Program-made: the position numbers and the translations under genes
Notes under the pieces: generated by a model
Told to the model about the DNA's origin: nothing
Seen by the model: the letters and a program-made list of their open reading frames with translations, nothing else
The model's database searches: none
Shown: piece after piece, positions 7,245 to 8,165 of the stretch
Layout of the letters: each line of letters begins with the position of its first letter
Numbering within the stretch: the stretch's first letter is position 1
Assembly (NCBI GenBank): GCA_016182725.1
Contig: JACPFZ010000029.1
Location: 1 to 8,165 of the forward strand
DNA from: Candidatus Gottesmanbacteria bacterium
GTDB lineage: Bacteria > Patescibacteriota > Microgenomatia > UBA10105 > UBA927
Length of the DNA: 8,165 nt
Direction: 5' to 3'

Positions 7245-8165
7245 CGAAACCAGCGAACGCAACGACAGAGCGGCGCGTTCCCAGAGATTCGGATATCGGA
7301 ATTCCACGATATTTTCTCCGGGCGGAACCAGCACCGCTTGATACAAGTAATTCGCCGTATAGAGGGGCGCCGGCACGCCATTGACGCTCGCTTGCCAGAA
7401 GGGTACTCGGCTTTCGCTGAAGACCAGAAAACGATAATTTTTCGTTGTTGTTTTCAGGCGCAGTGTTCCGGGCGCATAGAGTCCGACCTCGAAATTATCG
7501 TTGGTGTCGGGTTGGGTTCGGATGGCCGGATCGTTGTTCGTGAGTGTTTCCAGCAGGGTGGTTTTTTGAAAATCGCCGATCGTTTGCAGATCCCGAATGG
7601 CGACTTCATCGTCTGCCTCGGTCCATTTAATCGTGTCGGCAAAGTACCACCGAGGCATGAAATAGGGATTTTTATAAACATGAACCGGGACGGCGCCATT
7701 GATGACACGCGCGGTGAATATCGGCGAGAGCCCGCCCGCGAGTTCAATGGGGGACAGGATGTACTTGATATTAAGCGCCCCCATCAGCTTAAAATTATTT
7801 TTATCGGAAAAAGCCCCCACATAGTTCTCGAACGGAGTTTTATTCAAATATTCCGCTTTTGTTATGGGCTGTTGTCGTTCGACCAACGAACCCATCGTTT
7901 GCAAGCGCTGCAATGTGAGTGTTTGATGGTTTTGGAATGTATCGAAATTAAAATTTAAGTGGGCATTATCCTCCATCAACTCATAACTTATTTGCGTGCG
8001 CTGATTATTTTCACCCCGCGCCAGATTGATACCATATTTCTCGGAAAGAACGGCTAGATATTGATCCGGCGCATAGAGATAGATCCGGTACGGCGTTAAG
8101 GCCTCGGCTGTTTCTGCGCCGAGAGGCAGAGAATCGCTTCGGTACGGTTCAATAGAATGCAAATA
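7239..8165 (-). CDS. YfhO-family membrane protein, C-terminal part (5' end cut by window edge)
   Basis: The frame is open to the right edge. A TTG at 8162 could be read as a start, but the codon before it (8165-8163) is still sense, so the gene is 5'-truncated. The roughly 308 visible residues match the C-terminal half of YfhO-type proteins, large membrane proteins linked to glycosylation of lipoteichoic acid and other envelope polymers. Residue numbers count from the TTG: LTPYRIYLYAPD near 22-33, LMGALNIKYILSP (126-138), YFMPRWYFADT (167-177), then the beta-sandwich end with YRFLVFSESRVPFWQASVNG (243-262) and VPPGENIVEFRYPN (279-292). The N-terminal membrane bundle lies outside the window, and a short final hydrophobic stretch (297-307) is all that remains of a last helix. 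It normally has more length after this point, so the C terminus is compact. Its stop codon overlaps the methyltransferase end by six bases. Confidence 0.83.
   Translation of the reverse strand, partial: YLHSIEPYRSDSLPLGAETAEALTPYRIYLYAPDQYLAVLSEKYGINLARGENNQRTQISYELMEDNAHLNFNFDTFQNHQTLTLQRLQTMGSLVERQQPITKAEYLNKTPFENYVGAFSDKNNFKLMGALNIKYILSPIELAGGLSPIFTARVINGAVPVHVYKNPYFMPRWYFADTIKWTEADDEVAIRDLQTIGDFQKTTLLETLTNNDPAIRTQPDTNDNFEVGLYAPGTLRLKTTTKNYRFLVFSESRVPFWQASVNGVPAPLYTANYLYQAVLVPPGENIVEFRYPNLWERAALSLRSLVSL

Noticed and set aside
7338..7958. A 206-residue open frame on the plus strand opposite the YfhO-like gene
   Set aside because: It lies wholly antisense to a gene with clear family motifs, and its own translation is rich in unlikely residues with no recognisable motif.

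Overview
This 8.2 kb window is a tightly packed surface-glycan or envelope-polysaccharide locus. It comes from an uncultivated-type bacterium; I lean towards a candidate-phyla (Patescibacteria/CPR-like) lineage. That placement is inference. It rests on the style of the membrane glycosyltransferases and the capsule-type protein, near-zero intergenic space, weak or absent Shine-Dalgarno sites and the absence of recognisable operon regulators. The standard stop code is in use: TGA ends wecB and the GT2 gene, so TGA is not read as glycine.

Layout. Positions 1-4989 carry five plus-strand genes joined by gaps of 3 and 15 bases and by overlaps of 4 and 1 bases, so they are probably one transcript. 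They are the soluble C-terminal end of a probable membrane protein (cut by the left edge), a GT39/PMT-like GT-C membrane glycosyltransferase, the non-hydrolysing UDP-GlcNAc 2-epimerase wecB, a GT2 glycosyltransferase resembling dolichol-/polyprenyl-phosphate sugar synthases, and a second GT-C-type membrane protein. A minus-strand capsule-polysaccharide-type glycosyltransferase gene (4955-6451) converges on this operon and overlaps it by 35 bases. A 61-base divergent gap separates that gene from a plus-strand SAM-dependent methyltransferase (6513-7244). Its stop codon interlocks with the stop of a convergent minus-strand gene, a YfhO-type membrane protein whose N-terminal part lies beyond the right edge.

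Working model (inference): WecB makes UDP-ManNAc. The GT2 enzyme loads a sugar onto polyprenyl phosphate. The GT-C proteins use lipid-linked sugars on the outer side of the membrane to build or decorate a glycan. The capsule-type enzyme and the methyltransferase would extend and cap it.

The most striking point is inside the capsule-type gene. It is broken by one in-frame TAG at 5285-5287. That stop lies within a short stretch which, on the opposite strand, reads as an almost perfect thioredoxin active-site peptide (KAEVPVIVDFYADWCGP, 5256-5306). No thioredoxin gene is present around it. This looks like a short templated replacement in the genome or a sequence/assembly chimera, and it deserves checking. 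No RNA genes, CRISPR arrays, insertion sequences or convincing intrinsic terminators were seen. No stretch over 300 bases lacks a gene.
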